Notes: generated by a model from the sequence alone, not told the origin. A stretch of 64,000 nt of DNA from Flavobacteriales bacterium (GCA_004213645.1 SGZF01000002.1:33008-97007); one strand, 5' to 3'; shown: positions 1-9,475, counted from the stretch's first letter. A program made the numbers and translations.

Positions 1-20
1 AATTAACTAAAAATTCATTT

Positions 21-776
21 ATGAAAAATATTTTCGCACTATTACTAACAATGTCATTTTTTCTTGCTAATTCTCAAGATGTAGAGGAAATTATAAATAA
101 CTATATTGAAATAACCGGTGGAATTGATGCATATCAAGAACTTGAAGGTTATAAAATATATGCTTCTGTAAACCAGCAAGGATTGGAAATTCCCATAGAA
201 ATAATTCAATTAAAAAAAGGTAGGACTAGTTTAAAATTATCACTACAAGGTCAAGAAATTAAACAAGGTGTTTTTGATGGTGAAGTTCTTTGGTCTACTG
301 GTTTTCCTGATTTTAAGCCAGTAAAAAGTGATGATGAAGATGTAATTAATTTAAAAAATGAACTTAAAGATTTTCCTGATCCTTTTGTAGTCTATAAAGA
401 ATTAGGTTATACTGTTGAGCTCGATGGAACTGAGGACTTTGAAGGCACTGAGGTGAATGTTATAAAACTTACAAAAACTCCTGTATTAGTTGATGGTGAA
501 GAATTTCCAAATATAGATTATTGGTTATTTGATGCTGAGGATAATATTCCATTAGCTGTTAGATCTGAAATCCTGGAAGGACCTGCAAAGGGTTTTATTG
601 AAGAACAAAGATTTAGTGATTATCAAGAGGTTGAAGGAATATACTACCCTTTTTCATTAACATTTGGAGTAAAAGACCAACCAGGAGGACAAACTTTTGT
701 TGTCGAAAAGATGGAAATTAATCCAGAAATTGATGAATCTGAGTTTTCCTTTCCTGATGACGAAACACAGGAATAA
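21..776 (+). CDS. Periplasmic LolA-fold outer-membrane lipoprotein-sorting-like protein
   Basis: This is a 251-residue secreted protein of the outer-membrane lipoprotein-sorting family that is common in Flavobacteria. Residues 1-18 form a signal peptide (charged start, hydrophobic core, cleavage near NSQ). The rest is soluble and acidic, with alternating strands typical of a LolA/LolB-like half barrel (for example the region around GVFDGEVLWSTGFPDF, residues 83-98). No catalytic motif is visible. It lies 20 nt upstream of the BNR-repeat gene and is probably co-transcribed with it. The window begins only 20 nt before the ATG, so its promoter cannot be seen. The family assignment is good, but the ligand (lipid or lipoprotein) is unknown. 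Confidence 0.7.
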   Translation: MKNIFALLLTMSFFLANSQDVEEIINNYIEITGGIDAYQELEGYKIYASVNQQGLEIPIEIIQLKKGRTSLKLSLQGQEIKQGVFDGEVLWSTGFPDFKPVKSDDEDVINLKNELKDFPDPFVVYKELGYTVELDGTEDFEGTEVNVIKLTKTPVLVDGEEFPNIDYWLFDAEDNIPLAVRSEILEGPAKGFIEEQRFSDYQEVEGIYYPFSLTFGVKDQPGGQTFVVEKMEINPEIDESEFSFPDDETQE

Positions 777-796
777 ACAATTAAAATAATTTAACT

Positions 797-3700
797 ATGA
801 AAAAACTTAAATCTTTTTTATTACTAAGTGTTTTTCTCTCTCTAAATTTGTTTTCTCAAAATGATGAGTTTATTGATTTAGAGGATTATTATGGAGATAT
901 GACTGCAAGACAAATTGGTCCTGCTGTTATGAGTGGAAGGATCAGTGACATGGAAAACCATCCAACTGATCCTATGATTATTTATACAGGAACAGCTGGC
1001 GGCGGCGTATGGAAATCAAATAATGCAGGCACAACTTTTAGACCTATTTTTGATGATCACTCCCAGTCAATTGGTGCGGTTGAATTAGATCCTAACGATC
1101 CTGATAATATAATTTATGTTGGAACTGGAGAACCTTGGCCTAGAAATAGTGTATCTGTGGGTGACGGTTTGTATAAATCAGTAGATGGAGGAAAATCTTG
1201 GTTAAATATTGGCTTCAAAAATTCTGAGAGAATTTCTGATGTAATAGTTAATCCTGATAATTCAAATGAGGTTTATGTAGGAGTTTTAGGAGCTTTGTGG
1301 TCAGATAGTGAAGAAAGAGGTGTTTTTAAATCCTCAGATGGTGGTGAAACTTGGGAAAATATATTGTATGTAAATCAATCCACCGGTTCAGCAGATCTTA
1401 CACTAGATCCAAATAATTCAGATATTATATATGCATCAATGTGGGAATTCAGAAGAGGACCATGGTTTTTTGAATCAGGTGGAGAAAGTAGTGCTCTTTA
1501 TAAATCAACAGATGGCGGAGAGTCATGGGAAAAAATCCATAATGGTTTTCCTGAAGGAAAACTTGGAAGACTTGCTATTGCTGTTGCCAAAACAGATTCC
1601 AATATACTTTATACAGTTATTGAAGCAGAAAAAGATGAAGACAAAGGACTCTATAAAAGTTTTAACGGTGGAGAATCATGGGAACAAGTAAATAATGATT
1701 TCGGGATTACAGTAAGACCATTTTACTTTTCTAGAATTGTAGTTGATCCAAAAAATGAGGATATAGTTGTTAAAGCAGGTCTTTATGGATCAATCTCTAA
1801 AGATGGAGGTAAAACCTTTCAAGACCTTGGTTTCATGCATGCTGATATCCATGATATAGTTTTTGATATTAATAATTCAGATATTCTTTATGTTGGAACA
1901 GACGGTGGTGTGTATAGGTCATGGGATAAAGGAGTAACTATGGAAATAGTTGAAAATCTTCCATTATCTCAATTCTATCATGTTACTGTAGATGACAATA
2001 AACCCTATAATGTTTATGGGGGGTTACAAGATAATGGTTCATGGTATGCACCATCTTTTGCACCAGGTGGTATTTCAGCTAAACATTGGAATCCAGTAGG
2101 CCAGGGAGATGGTTTTAGAGTTTACAAGCATCCAAAAAAGAATATAATTTATTCTGAAATGCAAGGAGCTGAGAATGTTTGGAGATATGATGTAGATAAT
2201 AACAGAGTTAAAACCATTCAACCATTAGAAGTTGAGGGATATGAAAAATTTAGATTTAATTGGAATGCACCTATCTCAACTAGTTTTCATAAACCGGATA
2301 GATTTTTTATTGGAAGTCAGTATCTTCATCTATCTGATGATATGGGTGATACATGGAAAATTATTTCTCCAGATTTAACTACTAATGACAAATCAAAACA
2401 AACGCAAAGTGAATCAGGAGGGCTTTCAATGGACAATTCAGGAGCTGAAAACCATACCACAATTTTTACTATTGCAGAGTCGCCTATTGATGAAAACGTA
2501 ATATGGATCGGAACAGATGATGGTAATGTCCAGCTTACTACTGATGGAGGAAAATCATGGAAGAATCTAACATCAAATATTAATAGTGTTCCAAGTAATA
2601 CATGGGTATACCATATTGAGCCAAGTGTTCACGATGTTGGCACTGCTTATGTTGTTTTTGATGGTCATACTACTGGAGATATGAAGCCATATGCATTAAA
2701 AACTGATGATTTTGGAATGAATTGGGTAGATATAATTCCTAATAATGATGTTTATGGATTTACTAGAAGTATTCAAGAAGACTATGGAAATCCAGATCTT
2801 CTTTTTTTAGGAACTGAATTTGGGTTATACATTTCAATTAATGGTGGTAATAAATGGAATAAATTTGAAAAAAATGTCCCACCCGTTGCTATTCATCATA
2901 TAGAATTACAAAAAAATACTAATGATCTTATATTAGCTACTCATGGAAGAGGTATAATTATTATAGATGATATATCTCCATTGAGAGAGATTAGTGATGA
3001 ATCACTATCAAAAAAACTATACTTCTTTGAAGATGATGAATATATTATTTCAGACCTAGGAGGTTTTGCTGATAGTTTTGGAAGAGAGACACAATTCTTT
3101 GGTCCAAATTCTTCATTAAATGCTCAGATTAAATATCTACTCCCTAAAAGACATACTTTTGGAAAAATGACAATGGAAATTTTTGATGATAATGGAAAAT
3201 TGGTTACAAAATTAAGTCCAGGTAAATCCAAGGGTATGAATTTTGTGACTTGGAATTACAGGATGAAGCAACCTAAAGTAGCAAAAGGAAAGACTCTTGC
3301 CCGTGGAGGATTGTCCTCACCGAGGGTTAAAGAAGGTCAATATGATATAGTTATAACTAAAGGAAAGGATAGTTTTACAAAATCTATATATGTATCTGAT
3401 GACCCAAATACTGATTTAGATTCAGACGAAAAAAAATTAAAAATTGATACAACTATGAAACTATATAATTTGTCTGAGGAGTTAGCATATGTTGTATATA
3501 CAATTGATGAGATTTTGTCTTCTGATAATTTTAAAAAGGGTATTAAAAATAAGTTACAGACTCTAAAAGAATCGCTAGTAATAACTACAGGTGACAATTA
3601 TGTTGGTCAAGCTGAAAATGAATTGAGAGAGGATCTACTTGATTTATTTTCAAAAATTTCAAGCAGTTATGACAAGCCATCTCAGAATGACATGGATAAC

Positions 3701-3817
3701 TTGAACTTAGTTGTTGAGGAATACGATAATTTAAAGGGTGAATATGATAAAATAATTAAGAGAATTGACTTTAATGAAATAAACTTATTGTCTTTTGAAG
3801 ATTTTCTAGAGAACTAG
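797..3817 (+). CDS. Exported sortilin/Vps10-like BNR (Asp-box) repeat protein
   Basis: This is a 1006-residue exported protein of the VPS10/BNR glycosyl-hydrolase-like family widespread in Bacteroidota. A signal peptide covers residues 1-20 (ends NLFSQ). The body holds at least seven Asp-box repeats of the S-x-D-G-G-x-[TS]-W type (for example SVDGGKSW, SSDGGETW, STDGGESW, TTDGGKSW), which indicates two beta-propellers. The C-terminal 250 residues form a beta-rich and helical tail. Such proteins are often called glycosyl hydrolases, but no sialidase catalytic residues can be identified, so binding or a proteolysis-related role is equally possible. The gene follows the LolA-like gene by 20 nt and ends 22 nt before a strong terminator. 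Confidence 0.75.
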   Translation: MKKLKSFLLLSVFLSLNLFSQNDEFIDLEDYYGDMTARQIGPAVMSGRISDMENHPTDPMIIYTGTAGGGVWKSNNAGTTFRPIFDDHSQSIGAVELDPNDPDNIIYVGTGEPWPRNSVSVGDGLYKSVDGGKSWLNIGFKNSERISDVIVNPDNSNEVYVGVLGALWSDSEERGVFKSSDGGETWENILYVNQSTGSADLTLDPNNSDIIYASMWEFRRGPWFFESGGESSALYKSTDGGESWEKIHNGFPEGKLGRLAIAVAKTDSNILYTVIEAEKDEDKGLYKSFNGGESWEQVNNDFGITVRPFYFSRIVVDPKNEDIVVKAGLYGSISKDGGKTFQDLGFMHADIHDIVFDINNSDILYVGTDGGVYRSWDKGVTMEIVENLPLSQFYHVTVDDNKPYNVYGGLQDNGSWYAPSFAPGGISAKHWNPVGQGDGFRVYKHPKKNIIYSEMQGAENVWRYDVDNNRVKTIQPLEVEGYEKFRFNWNAPISTSFHKPDRFFIGSQYLHLSDDMGDTWKIISPDLTTNDKSKQTQSESGGLSMDNSGAENHTTIFTIAESPIDENVIWIGTDDGNVQLTTDGGKSWKNLTSNINSVPSNTWVYHIEPSVHDVGTAYVVFDGHTTGDMKPYALKTDDFGMNWVDIIPNNDVYGFTRSIQEDYGNPDLLFLGTEFGLYISINGGNKWNKFEKNVPPVAIHHIELQKNTNDLILATHGRGIIIIDDISPLREISDESLSKKLYFFEDDEYIISDLGGFADSFGRETQFFGPNSSLNAQIKYLLPKRHTFGKMTMEIFDDNGKLVTKLSPGKSKGMNFVTWNYRMKQPKVAKGKTLARGGLSSPRVKEGQYDIVITKGKDSFTKSIYVSDDPNTDLDSDEKKLKIDTTMKLYNLSEELAYVVYTIDEILSSDNFKKGIKNKLQTLKESLVITTGDNYVGQAENELREDLLDLFSKISSSYDKPSQNDMDNLNLVVEEYDNLKGEYDKIIKRIDFNEINLLSFEDFLEN

Positions 3818-3839
3818 ATCATTGCCTACTAATTTGTAT

Positions 3840-3869
3840 AAAAGGGAGTCTTTTTGGCTCCCTTTTTTG
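3840..3869 (+). terminator. Rho-independent terminator after the BNR gene
   Basis: A perfect inverted repeat AAAGGGAG (3841-3848) and CTCCCTTT (3858-3865) with a 9-nt loop is followed by a T-rich tract. It closes the two-gene unit 21-3817 and separates it from the sulfonate cassette downstream. It is the clearest intrinsic terminator on the plus strand of this window. Confidence 0.85.
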
Positions 3870-3912
3870 TTAACATATTGGCTCAAATAGAGCATTTTTA
3901 TAACTTGTAGTA

Positions 3913-5061
3913 ATGAAAAAAAACCCTAAAATGAAAATTGATGGTGCAGAAGTTTCTTGGTTTGCACCACTTTGTGATGGAGATGATGATTTCTTAGGGA
4001 ACCGAAACCCTATTTATAAGAGTAGCTGGGAAAACACATCAAAAATTATAAAAACAGCAGATAAATTAGGTTTCAGAAATGTTCTTTGTCCCTCGTCTTA
4101 CCAAGTTGGTCAAGATACACTTTCATATGTTGCTGGTATGGCTTCAATCACAGAGCAAATTAATTTTTTAGCAGCTGTTCGTTGTGGTGAATTACACCCT
4201 CCAATGCTAGCTAGAACTATTTCCACTTTGGACCATATGCTCAAAGGTCGACTTACTATCAACATTATATCCTCTGACTTACCAGGAGTAAAACTTTCTT
4301 CATCCGAGCGATATTCTAGATCTCGAGAAGTAATAGAAATTCTTAAACAATCATGGACACAAGACAGACTAGAGTTTAATGGTAAATACTATCAACTAAG
4401 TTTACCAACAGATCCTGTAAAACCATATCAACAAAATGGTGGACCGCTTCTTTATTTTGGCGGCTATTCTCCTGATGGTATAGATTTGTGCGCTGAACAT
4501 TGTAATGTTTATTTAATGTGGCCTGAAACAGAACAAAAACTTCAAGCGCTAATGAATGATATGACAAATAAAGCCTCAGAGTATGAACGCTCTGTTCAAT
4601 TTGGACTTCGTGTGCATGTTATAGTTAGAGAAACAGAGAATGAGGCTAGAGCTTATGCTAAAAACTTACTTTCAAAACTAGATTTGGATTTAGGAAAAGA
4701 TATAAGAAACAGAGCACAGGACTCAGCCTCTTTAGGAGTAGCACGACAAGCTATGCTCAGAGAAGAAGCAGATAATCAACATTATGTAGAGCAAAATTTA
4801 TGGACAGGGATTGGGCTAGCAAGGTCTGGATGTGGAGCAGCTATTGTTGGAGACCCAGACCAAGTCTTGGCAAAAATCAAGCGATATATGGATATGGGAA
4901 TAAAATCATTTATATTTTCAGGATATCCACACCATCAAGAGTGTGAATTGTTTGCAAAATATGTTTTACCGAACATTAAAACAGTGTCTCTTCCAGAAGT
5001 TTTTGGAAGACGTCCCAAAAAAACACCTAACAGCCCCTTAGGCAGTGGAGTTAGAAAATAA
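3913..5061 (+). CDS. ssuD: SsuD-like FMNH2-dependent sulfonate monooxygenase
   Basis: This 382-residue bacterial-luciferase-like (LLM class) flavin monooxygenase resembles SsuD along its whole length. SsuD cleaves the C-S bond of alkanesulfonates with O2 and FMNH2, releasing sulfite and an aldehyde. Family landmarks include LLYFGGYSPDG near residue 179, the GLRVHVIVRET stretch near 231, a Trp-Thr-Gly-Ile-Gly-Leu segment near 297 and the C-terminal SGYPHHQE near 336. No flavin reductase gene lies nearby, so FMNH2 must come from elsewhere. The stop is 3 nt before the symporter start, so the two are an operon. Arg codons are unusual: 10 of 22 are CGN, while fadA nearby has none of 14. Related enzymes act on sulfoquinovose or dimethylsulfone, so the substrate is open. 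Confidence 0.8.
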   Translation: MKKNPKMKIDGAEVSWFAPLCDGDDDFLGNRNPIYKSSWENTSKIIKTADKLGFRNVLCPSSYQVGQDTLSYVAGMASITEQINFLAAVRCGELHPPMLARTISTLDHMLKGRLTINIISSDLPGVKLSSSERYSRSREVIEILKQSWTQDRLEFNGKYYQLSLPTDPVKPYQQNGGPLLYFGGYSPDGIDLCAEHCNVYLMWPETEQKLQALMNDMTNKASEYERSVQFGLRVHVIVRETENEARAYAKNLLSKLDLDLGKDIRNRAQDSASLGVARQAMLREEADNQHYVEQNLWTGIGLARSGCGAAIVGDPDQVLAKIKRYMDMGIKSFIFSGYPHHQECELFAKYVLPNIKTVSLPEVFGRRPKKTPNSPLGSGVRK

Positions 5062-5064
5062 GAT

Positions 5065-6606
5065 ATGCTAGACTTTATAATTGTTCTGTTTTATTTTTTC
5101 ATAATTATGGCAGTAGCTCTTCGTGGAAAAGTCAAAGCAGACAGCTCAGCAGACGAGTATTTTTTAAGCTCAAGGAAACTTCCTTGGTATTCAGTTGCTC
5201 TTTCAACTATTGCAACAAATATTCAAGGATATCAATTTCTTGGTATGATGGGTTCTGCATATTTATTTGGACTAGCCCAAGCTAATCTTGAAATTAATGC
5301 AGTACAAGGAATATTAATTGGAGCATTCGTCTTTGTTCCTCTTTTTTTGCGTGAAAAAATTATGACAATAACACAGTTTATTGCTCAAAAGCTTGGCGAG
5401 AGAATAGCTTTATTATACTCAATAGCTAACATAGCTTTGTTTGCAACAGTTACAATTGGGGCAGCTCTGTTTTGGGGAGCATATGCTGCAGAACTTGTTT
5501 TTGGAGAACAACTATCGGTTTTGCATTCAAATCGAATAGTTAGAATAGCAATATTGATTTTAATACTAGGAATATTTTCGGCCATATATACTTATTTAGG
5601 AGGTCTAAGTGCAGTTGTTAAAACAGATATTATACAATTTAGTGTGTTAATTATTGGTGGAATTGTGGTTTGTTTTACAGCAGTAAATCAGCTAGGGGGA
5701 TGGGAACAACTTTATATAAAAACACCAGATAGAATGCATCTACATTTACCCTCAGATCATCCAACTTTACCATGGACTCATTTATTCGGATTATTCTTAC
5801 TTAACATAAACTATTGGTGTGCTAATCAAACAGTAATGCAAAGAGCATTAGCAGCAAAAAGTGTTGCACACGCTCAAGCAGGTTTATTGGCTGGTGGCTT
5901 AATTAAATATTTGATGGCGATACTTATTATTATTCCTGGAATAGCACTTTATGGTATTTTAGGGGATAGTCTTGGTGAGCCTGACATGGCATTTCCATAC
6001 ATTGTAAATACATATCTTCCAATAGGAATAAAAGGTATTATACTTTGTGGATTATTCGCCTCTCTTATGAGCACTGTTGATTCAACTTTTAATTCACTTG
6101 CTACATTATGGTCAACAGATATTTATTCAAAATACATAAATAAAAAAGCGAGCGATCAAGAAAAAATAAAAGCTGGACAAAAGGCTATTTTATTTAGTTT
6201 AGGAACAGCACTGTTAATGGGGATGCTTTTATTATACTTAAAATTTGATGATCCTAATTCAGCATTTACGCACACCTTAAATAATCTTAGGTATTATATA
6301 AACTGTGGAATAGTAGTGCTAATTTGTAGTGCAGTTATTTTAATAAAGCCAAGGCAAGAAATTGTTCTATTTGCCTTTATTGCAACACTTCCAGTAAATA
6401 TCTTACTTCAGATTTTTTTACCAGAAATAAATTATTTTGTGAGAGCTTTTTGGGTAATTTTTATAGGCTTATCTTTAACAACCCTGGCTAGTAGGGGACA
6501 ATTTAATTCCTTATTATCATTATTTAGACCAGCAAATAATTTGACTAGAAATTTTGGATGGGTATTAGCTATTAGCCTTATTTTACTTCATATAATTTTC
6601 CATTAG
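5065..6606 (+). CDS. SGLT-like sodium:solute symporter (SSS family)
   Basis: This 513-residue inner-membrane carrier of the solute:sodium symporter family has about 13-14 hydrophobic segments. It shows SGLT-type signatures: YFLSSRKLPWYSVALS near the N terminus, an NYWCANQTVMQRALAAKS segment (about residues 250-267) that corresponds to the sugar-symporter loop, and GLFASLMSTVDSTFNS near residue 331. It starts 3 nt after the monooxygenase gene, which implies shared transcription and possibly uptake of that enzyme's substrate; this link is inference. Three of 14 Arg codons are CGN, intermediate between the monooxygenase and native genes. It ends 11 nt before the convergent osmC-like gene, with no hairpin between them. 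Confidence 0.85.
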   Translation: MLDFIIVLFYFFIIMAVALRGKVKADSSADEYFLSSRKLPWYSVALSTIATNIQGYQFLGMMGSAYLFGLAQANLEINAVQGILIGAFVFVPLFLREKIMTITQFIAQKLGERIALLYSIANIALFATVTIGAALFWGAYAAELVFGEQLSVLHSNRIVRIAILILILGIFSAIYTYLGGLSAVVKTDIIQFSVLIIGGIVVCFTAVNQLGGWEQLYIKTPDRMHLHLPSDHPTLPWTHLFGLFLLNINYWCANQTVMQRALAAKSVAHAQAGLLAGGLIKYLMAILIIIPGIALYGILGDSLGEPDMAFPYIVNTYLPIGIKGIILCGLFASLMSTVDSTFNSLATLWSTDIYSKYINKKASDQEKIKAGQKAILFSLGTALLMGMLLLYLKFDDPNSAFTHTLNNLRYYINCGIVVLICSAVILIKPRQEIVLFAFIATLPVNILLQIFLPEINYFVRAFWVIFIGLSLTTLASRGQFNSLLSLFRPANNLTRNFGWVLAISLILLHIIFH

Positions 6607-6617
6607 AAGCTTACTTG

Positions 6618-7025
6618 TTAACTCGGATATGTAAAAGAAATATTTTTTTCTACAGTTTCAGATAATGTATGATGTACTGGACAATTAAAAGCGGCTCTCT
6701 CTAAAATAGTTCTAGTCTTATAATCGTATTCTTTTGGAAAAGTTAAATCAATATCAATTTTGGAAATTCTTCTGGGATTTGTTCCCATTGTTTTTTTAAC
6801 AACTGCAGTAGTCCCTTTAATATCTATATTATCTCTCTCAACAGCAATTGCCATAATAGTTAATATACAGCTTGCTAAAGCAGTACATACCATATCAGTT
6901 GGGGAAAAGGTTTCACCAAGTCCGTGATTATCTTTTGGAGCATCCGTACTTATTTCAGATCCAGAGTCTAGATGAATTGCATTTGTTCTCAAATCTCCTT
7001 GATATTTAATTTCAAATTTGTTCAT
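6618..7025 (-). CDS. OsmC/Ohr-family protein
   Basis: This 135-residue OsmC-family protein carries the two family cysteines that reduce organic or lipid peroxides: C53 in TALASC and C115 in FNCPVHHTL. A third cysteine, C47, lies just before the first. The SPTDMVCTALASC helix is typical of the YhfA/OsmC-like subgroup. It lies 10 nt downstream of the DinB/YfiT-like gene on the same strand, so the two are probably co-transcribed, which suggests a thiol or oxidative stress theme. The exact substrate is not readable from sequence. A second OsmC paralogue sits at 52567-52986 and belongs to a different subgroup. Confidence 0.85.
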   Translation of the reverse strand: MNKFEIKYQGDLRTNAIHLDSGSEISTDAPKDNHGLGETFSPTDMVCTALASCILTIMAIAVERDNIDIKGTTAVVKKTMGTNPRRISKIDIDLTFPKEYDYKTRTILERAAFNCPVHHTLSETVEKNISFTYPS

Positions 7026-7035
7026 AATATGATAT

Positions 7036-7593
7036 TTAACTTTTTCTTTTTCCTTCTTTTTTGATATTTTCTTTAGCTATTTCTATATGGACTAGATGAT
7101 GTTTAGTATGCCATGCATACATTCCAACACTCTCGTGAAGAATAATATTTTTATCTCTTGCAGAATGGTAGTAAGTTTTTTTGAAGTCTTCTTCTGATAG
7201 GGTTTTAAGAAGTGAAACCCATTTTGCGTGTATTCCGTCAATAACTTTTAAGCTATCGTTGATATCTAAAACATTTGATTCTGAAGTAGTTAAAAATTCA
7301 CTTACGTCATAGATCTTTATACTAGGATTATCTTCTAGTAGTGCATGCTTTGTTCTCATAAATGCATAAGTGTGAGTGTCAGAGTAGTGATGAATGATTT
7401 GAGCTATGTTCATTCCTCCATCCCTATAGGTTTTTTTTAAATCTGTTTTGTCAAGTCCTTCTACAGCGTCTTTAAGTTTCTGAGAAAATGACTCAAGTGT
7501 TTTAATATCTTCAACAGTTCTTGAAAAATTAAATTCAAGAATAGCTTTATATTTTCCGATAGGGAATTTTAGTTTTTCAATGTTTTCTTCCAT
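7036..7593 (-). CDS. YfiT/DinB-fold metal-dependent transferase-like protein
   Basis: This 185-residue protein of the DinB superfamily is close to the YfiT group (putative bacillithiol S-transferase or metal-dependent hydrolase). Family features are the opening LKFPIGKY, a histidine pair H68-H69 in IIHHYSDTHTYAF, and the C-terminal YAWHTKHHLVHI with H162, H165 and H166. Together these form the usual three-histidine metal site on a four-helix bundle. It is followed 10 nt later by an OsmC-like gene and preceded by the glycosyltransferase gene 8 nt upstream. Bacteroidota do make bacillithiol, which makes a thiol role plausible, but that is knowledge of the group rather than something seen here. 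Confidence 0.75.
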   Translation of the reverse strand: MEENIEKLKFPIGKYKAILEFNFSRTVEDIKTLESFSQKLKDAVEGLDKTDLKKTYRDGGMNIAQIIHHYSDTHTYAFMRTKHALLEDNPSIKIYDVSEFLTTSESNVLDINDSLKVIDGIHAKWVSLLKTLSEEDFKKTYYHSARDKNIILHESVGMYAWHTKHHLVHIEIAKENIKKEGKRKS

Positions 7594-7601
7594 GATAATT
7601 T

Positions 7602-8600
7602 TTAGTTAAGATTTGAGTAATCATAAATTAATTTTTCAACTATTTCTTTTGACTCGTCCTTATACTTAATTTCAAAAATTTTTGGTGAGTCGACCCATTT
7701 TGAAATATGATCAATATTTTTAGATGAGAACCTGTCAATCACTGTCACTCCTTCTTTCTTTAATGCGGCTGCATTAAATTGCTGTTCTATTTGAGCTTCA
7801 ACAGGCACAACTAACATTGGTTTTCCAAGAAAAATTGCTTCAGATGTAGTTGCAAAACCTCCAGCACAAACAATTCCATAACACGAGGCAAATTTCTCTA
7901 AAAATAATTCTTCAGATAAAGGCTCAACATTAACTTGTGAAATAATTTCTTTTGATTTTGCATCAGGTGAAAAAATTGTCCATTTTTTATTTTGTGGAAG
8001 CTGATTTATAATTTCAATTAAATTTGAAGGGGAGTAGGTCGGTAAATAAATAATAATTTCATCACTATTTGACACGTTCAGTTTCCTGACCTTATCTCTA
8101 ATTATAGGAAAAAAAATTCTATCTGTATATTTTTTATAGTGATATCCATAACCAAGATTTGAAGGAATGATATACTTAATTGCATGAAGGACTATTGTTG
8201 AATAATTATTTGGCTTTGGAATATTTTTCAGCCCCATTGAATATTGATTAGTAAGCTCAAAACATTTAATATTTTTAAATTTAGCTGACCAGGCTGAAAC
8301 AGGTTCAAAATCATTTATGATTAAGTCATATTTTTTTATAGGACAAGAAATGATTTCTTTAATGAACCTAAAATAGTTGTTTAAAAAAATTGTCTTTAAC
8401 CAGTTGACTGCTCCTGTATCGGTATAAAAAAATGTAAGTCCACGGTAATGATAAATAGGTTCCTCCTCCAATAAAAAATCATTTTTTGGACCACTTGTAA
8501 TAATATCTATCTCTGCAATTTCTTTTAATGAGGGAATTATACTTTGAGCTCTAGCAAGATGTCCGTTTCCTGTAGTTTGGATTGAATAAAGAATTTTCAT
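7602..8600 (-). CDS. MJ1255-type glycosyltransferase
   Basis: This 332-residue protein belongs to the MJ1255/VC2487 family of putative GT-B glycosyltransferases. The N-terminal SIQTTGNGHLARAQSIIPSL is the family's donor-domain loop. The C-terminal CAGGFATTSEAIFLGKPMLVVP, around residues 245-266, resembles the nucleotide-sugar binding motif of MurG and UGT enzymes. It overlaps the upstream phosphoesterase gene by 4 nt, so translation is probably coupled. This pairing of an LpxH-like phosphoesterase with this glycosyltransferase points to an envelope glycolipid pathway. The acceptor is unknown. Confidence 0.7.
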   Translation of the reverse strand: MKILYSIQTTGNGHLARAQSIIPSLKEIAEIDIITSGPKNDFLLEEEPIYHYRGLTFFYTDTGAVNWLKTIFLNNYFRFIKEIISCPIKKYDLIINDFEPVSAWSAKFKNIKCFELTNQYSMGLKNIPKPNNYSTIVLHAIKYIIPSNLGYGYHYKKYTDRIFFPIIRDKVRKLNVSNSDEIIIYLPTYSPSNLIEIINQLPQNKKWTIFSPDAKSKEIISQVNVEPLSEELFLEKFASCYGIVCAGGFATTSEAIFLGKPMLVVPVEAQIEQQFNAAALKKEGVTVIDRFSSKNIDHISKWVDSPKIFEIKYKDESKEIVEKLIYDYSNLN

Positions 8601-9436
8601 TTATCCTGAAGAATTTTAAACTCAGCAATAAGATCTTTATAAAGCTCCTTGTTTGTCATTTCAATTCTTGAGCTTTCATCATTTTTAAAATCTTTTTCTG
8701 TCCTTTTATGCATATATATTGACCATTCATTGTTCACATATTCCAAGGAAGAAAGACTCTCAAGCCAATCTCCAGAATTCATATAAATTATTTCCTTACC
8801 ATTTATCTCAAATGATTCAATCTTTGGAGTATGGATATGCCCACATACTACATATTTATATCCATTTTTTTCAGCTATTTCAGCTGCATTCCTCTCAAAA
8901 TTTGCAAAATATTGAACTGCAGTTTTTACATTAGCCTTTATTATTTTTGAAAAGTTCAATCTTTTTCGACCTAGAGGCCTCATAATTTTTTTGTTAACCC
9001 AACTATTAAAAATTATCATGTAGTCATAGAGGAATCCTGCGAGTTTTGTTAACCATGCAGTTTGAATAGAAAAATCAAAAACATCTCCATGGAACATCCA
9101 AACCTTACCTTCGGGAGTATCTAAAACAATTTGATTAACAATTTTAAAGTTTTGAATTTTAAAGTTTACAAACTTCCTAATTAATTCATCATGATTTCCA
9201 GTGACGTAATATATTTCTTTACCCTCTGAAATTAAGTCAAGAAAATACTTTATTACTTTCATATGAGACGAAGGCCAGAAGCGTTTATTAAAAAGCATTA
9301 TATCAACAAAGTCACCATTAATTACAATTTTGTCTGCATCAATGGAGTCAAGATAAGCCAATACTTCGTCAGCTTCAGACCCATATGTTCCAAGATGTAA
9401 ATCAGAAATAACTAGAATGTCTAAATTTCGCTTCAC
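8597..9436 (-). CDS. LpxH-like metallophosphoesterase
   Basis: This 279-residue calcineurin-like phosphoesterase is related to UDP-2,3-diacylglucosamine diphosphatase. All metal-binding blocks are present in order: SDLHLG (residues 11-16), NGDFVD (40-45), TGNHDE (79-84), FHGDVFD and CGHIHTP. It may hydrolyse a nucleotide-linked or phosphorylated lipid at the inner membrane. The start codon is GTG at 9434-9436; no upstream ATG is reachable because a -7 promoter box lies only 8 nt away (9444-9451). The 3' end overlaps the glycosyltransferase gene by 4 nt. It could be the lipid A enzyme itself or a paralogue acting on another glycolipid. Confidence 0.75.
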   Translation of the reverse strand: MKRNLDILVISDLHLGTYGSEADEVLAYLDSIDADKIVINGDFVDIMLFNKRFWPSSHMKVIKYFLDLISEGKEIYYVTGNHDELIRKFVNFKIQNFKIVNQIVLDTPEGKVWMFHGDVFDFSIQTAWLTKLAGFLYDYMIIFNSWVNKKIMRPLGRKRLNFSKIIKANVKTAVQYFANFERNAAEIAEKNGYKYVVCGHIHTPKIESFEINGKEIIYMNSGDWLESLSSLEYVNNEWSIYMHKRTEKDFKNDESSRIEMTNKELYKDLIAEFKILQDK

Positions 9437-9443
9437 CAGTTTG

Positions 9444-9451
9444 CAAATTTA
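9444..9451 (-). promoter_or_regulatory. Bacteroidota -7 box TAAATTTG for the LpxH-like gene
   Basis: On the minus strand the sequence reads TAAATTTG, a perfect match to TAnnTTTG. With a start point about 4 nt past the G, transcription would begin near 9440, only about 4 nt before the GTG start at 9436. No TTTG -33 element is seen at the right spacing. Confidence 0.55.
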
Positions 9452-9475
9452 ATGAAAGATAATTACTATAATTGA

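Noticed and set aside
797..3817. Sialidase or other glycosidase activity for the BNR-repeat protein
   Set aside because: Asp-boxes are structural and no sialidase catalytic residues could be identified, so only the fold is claimed.
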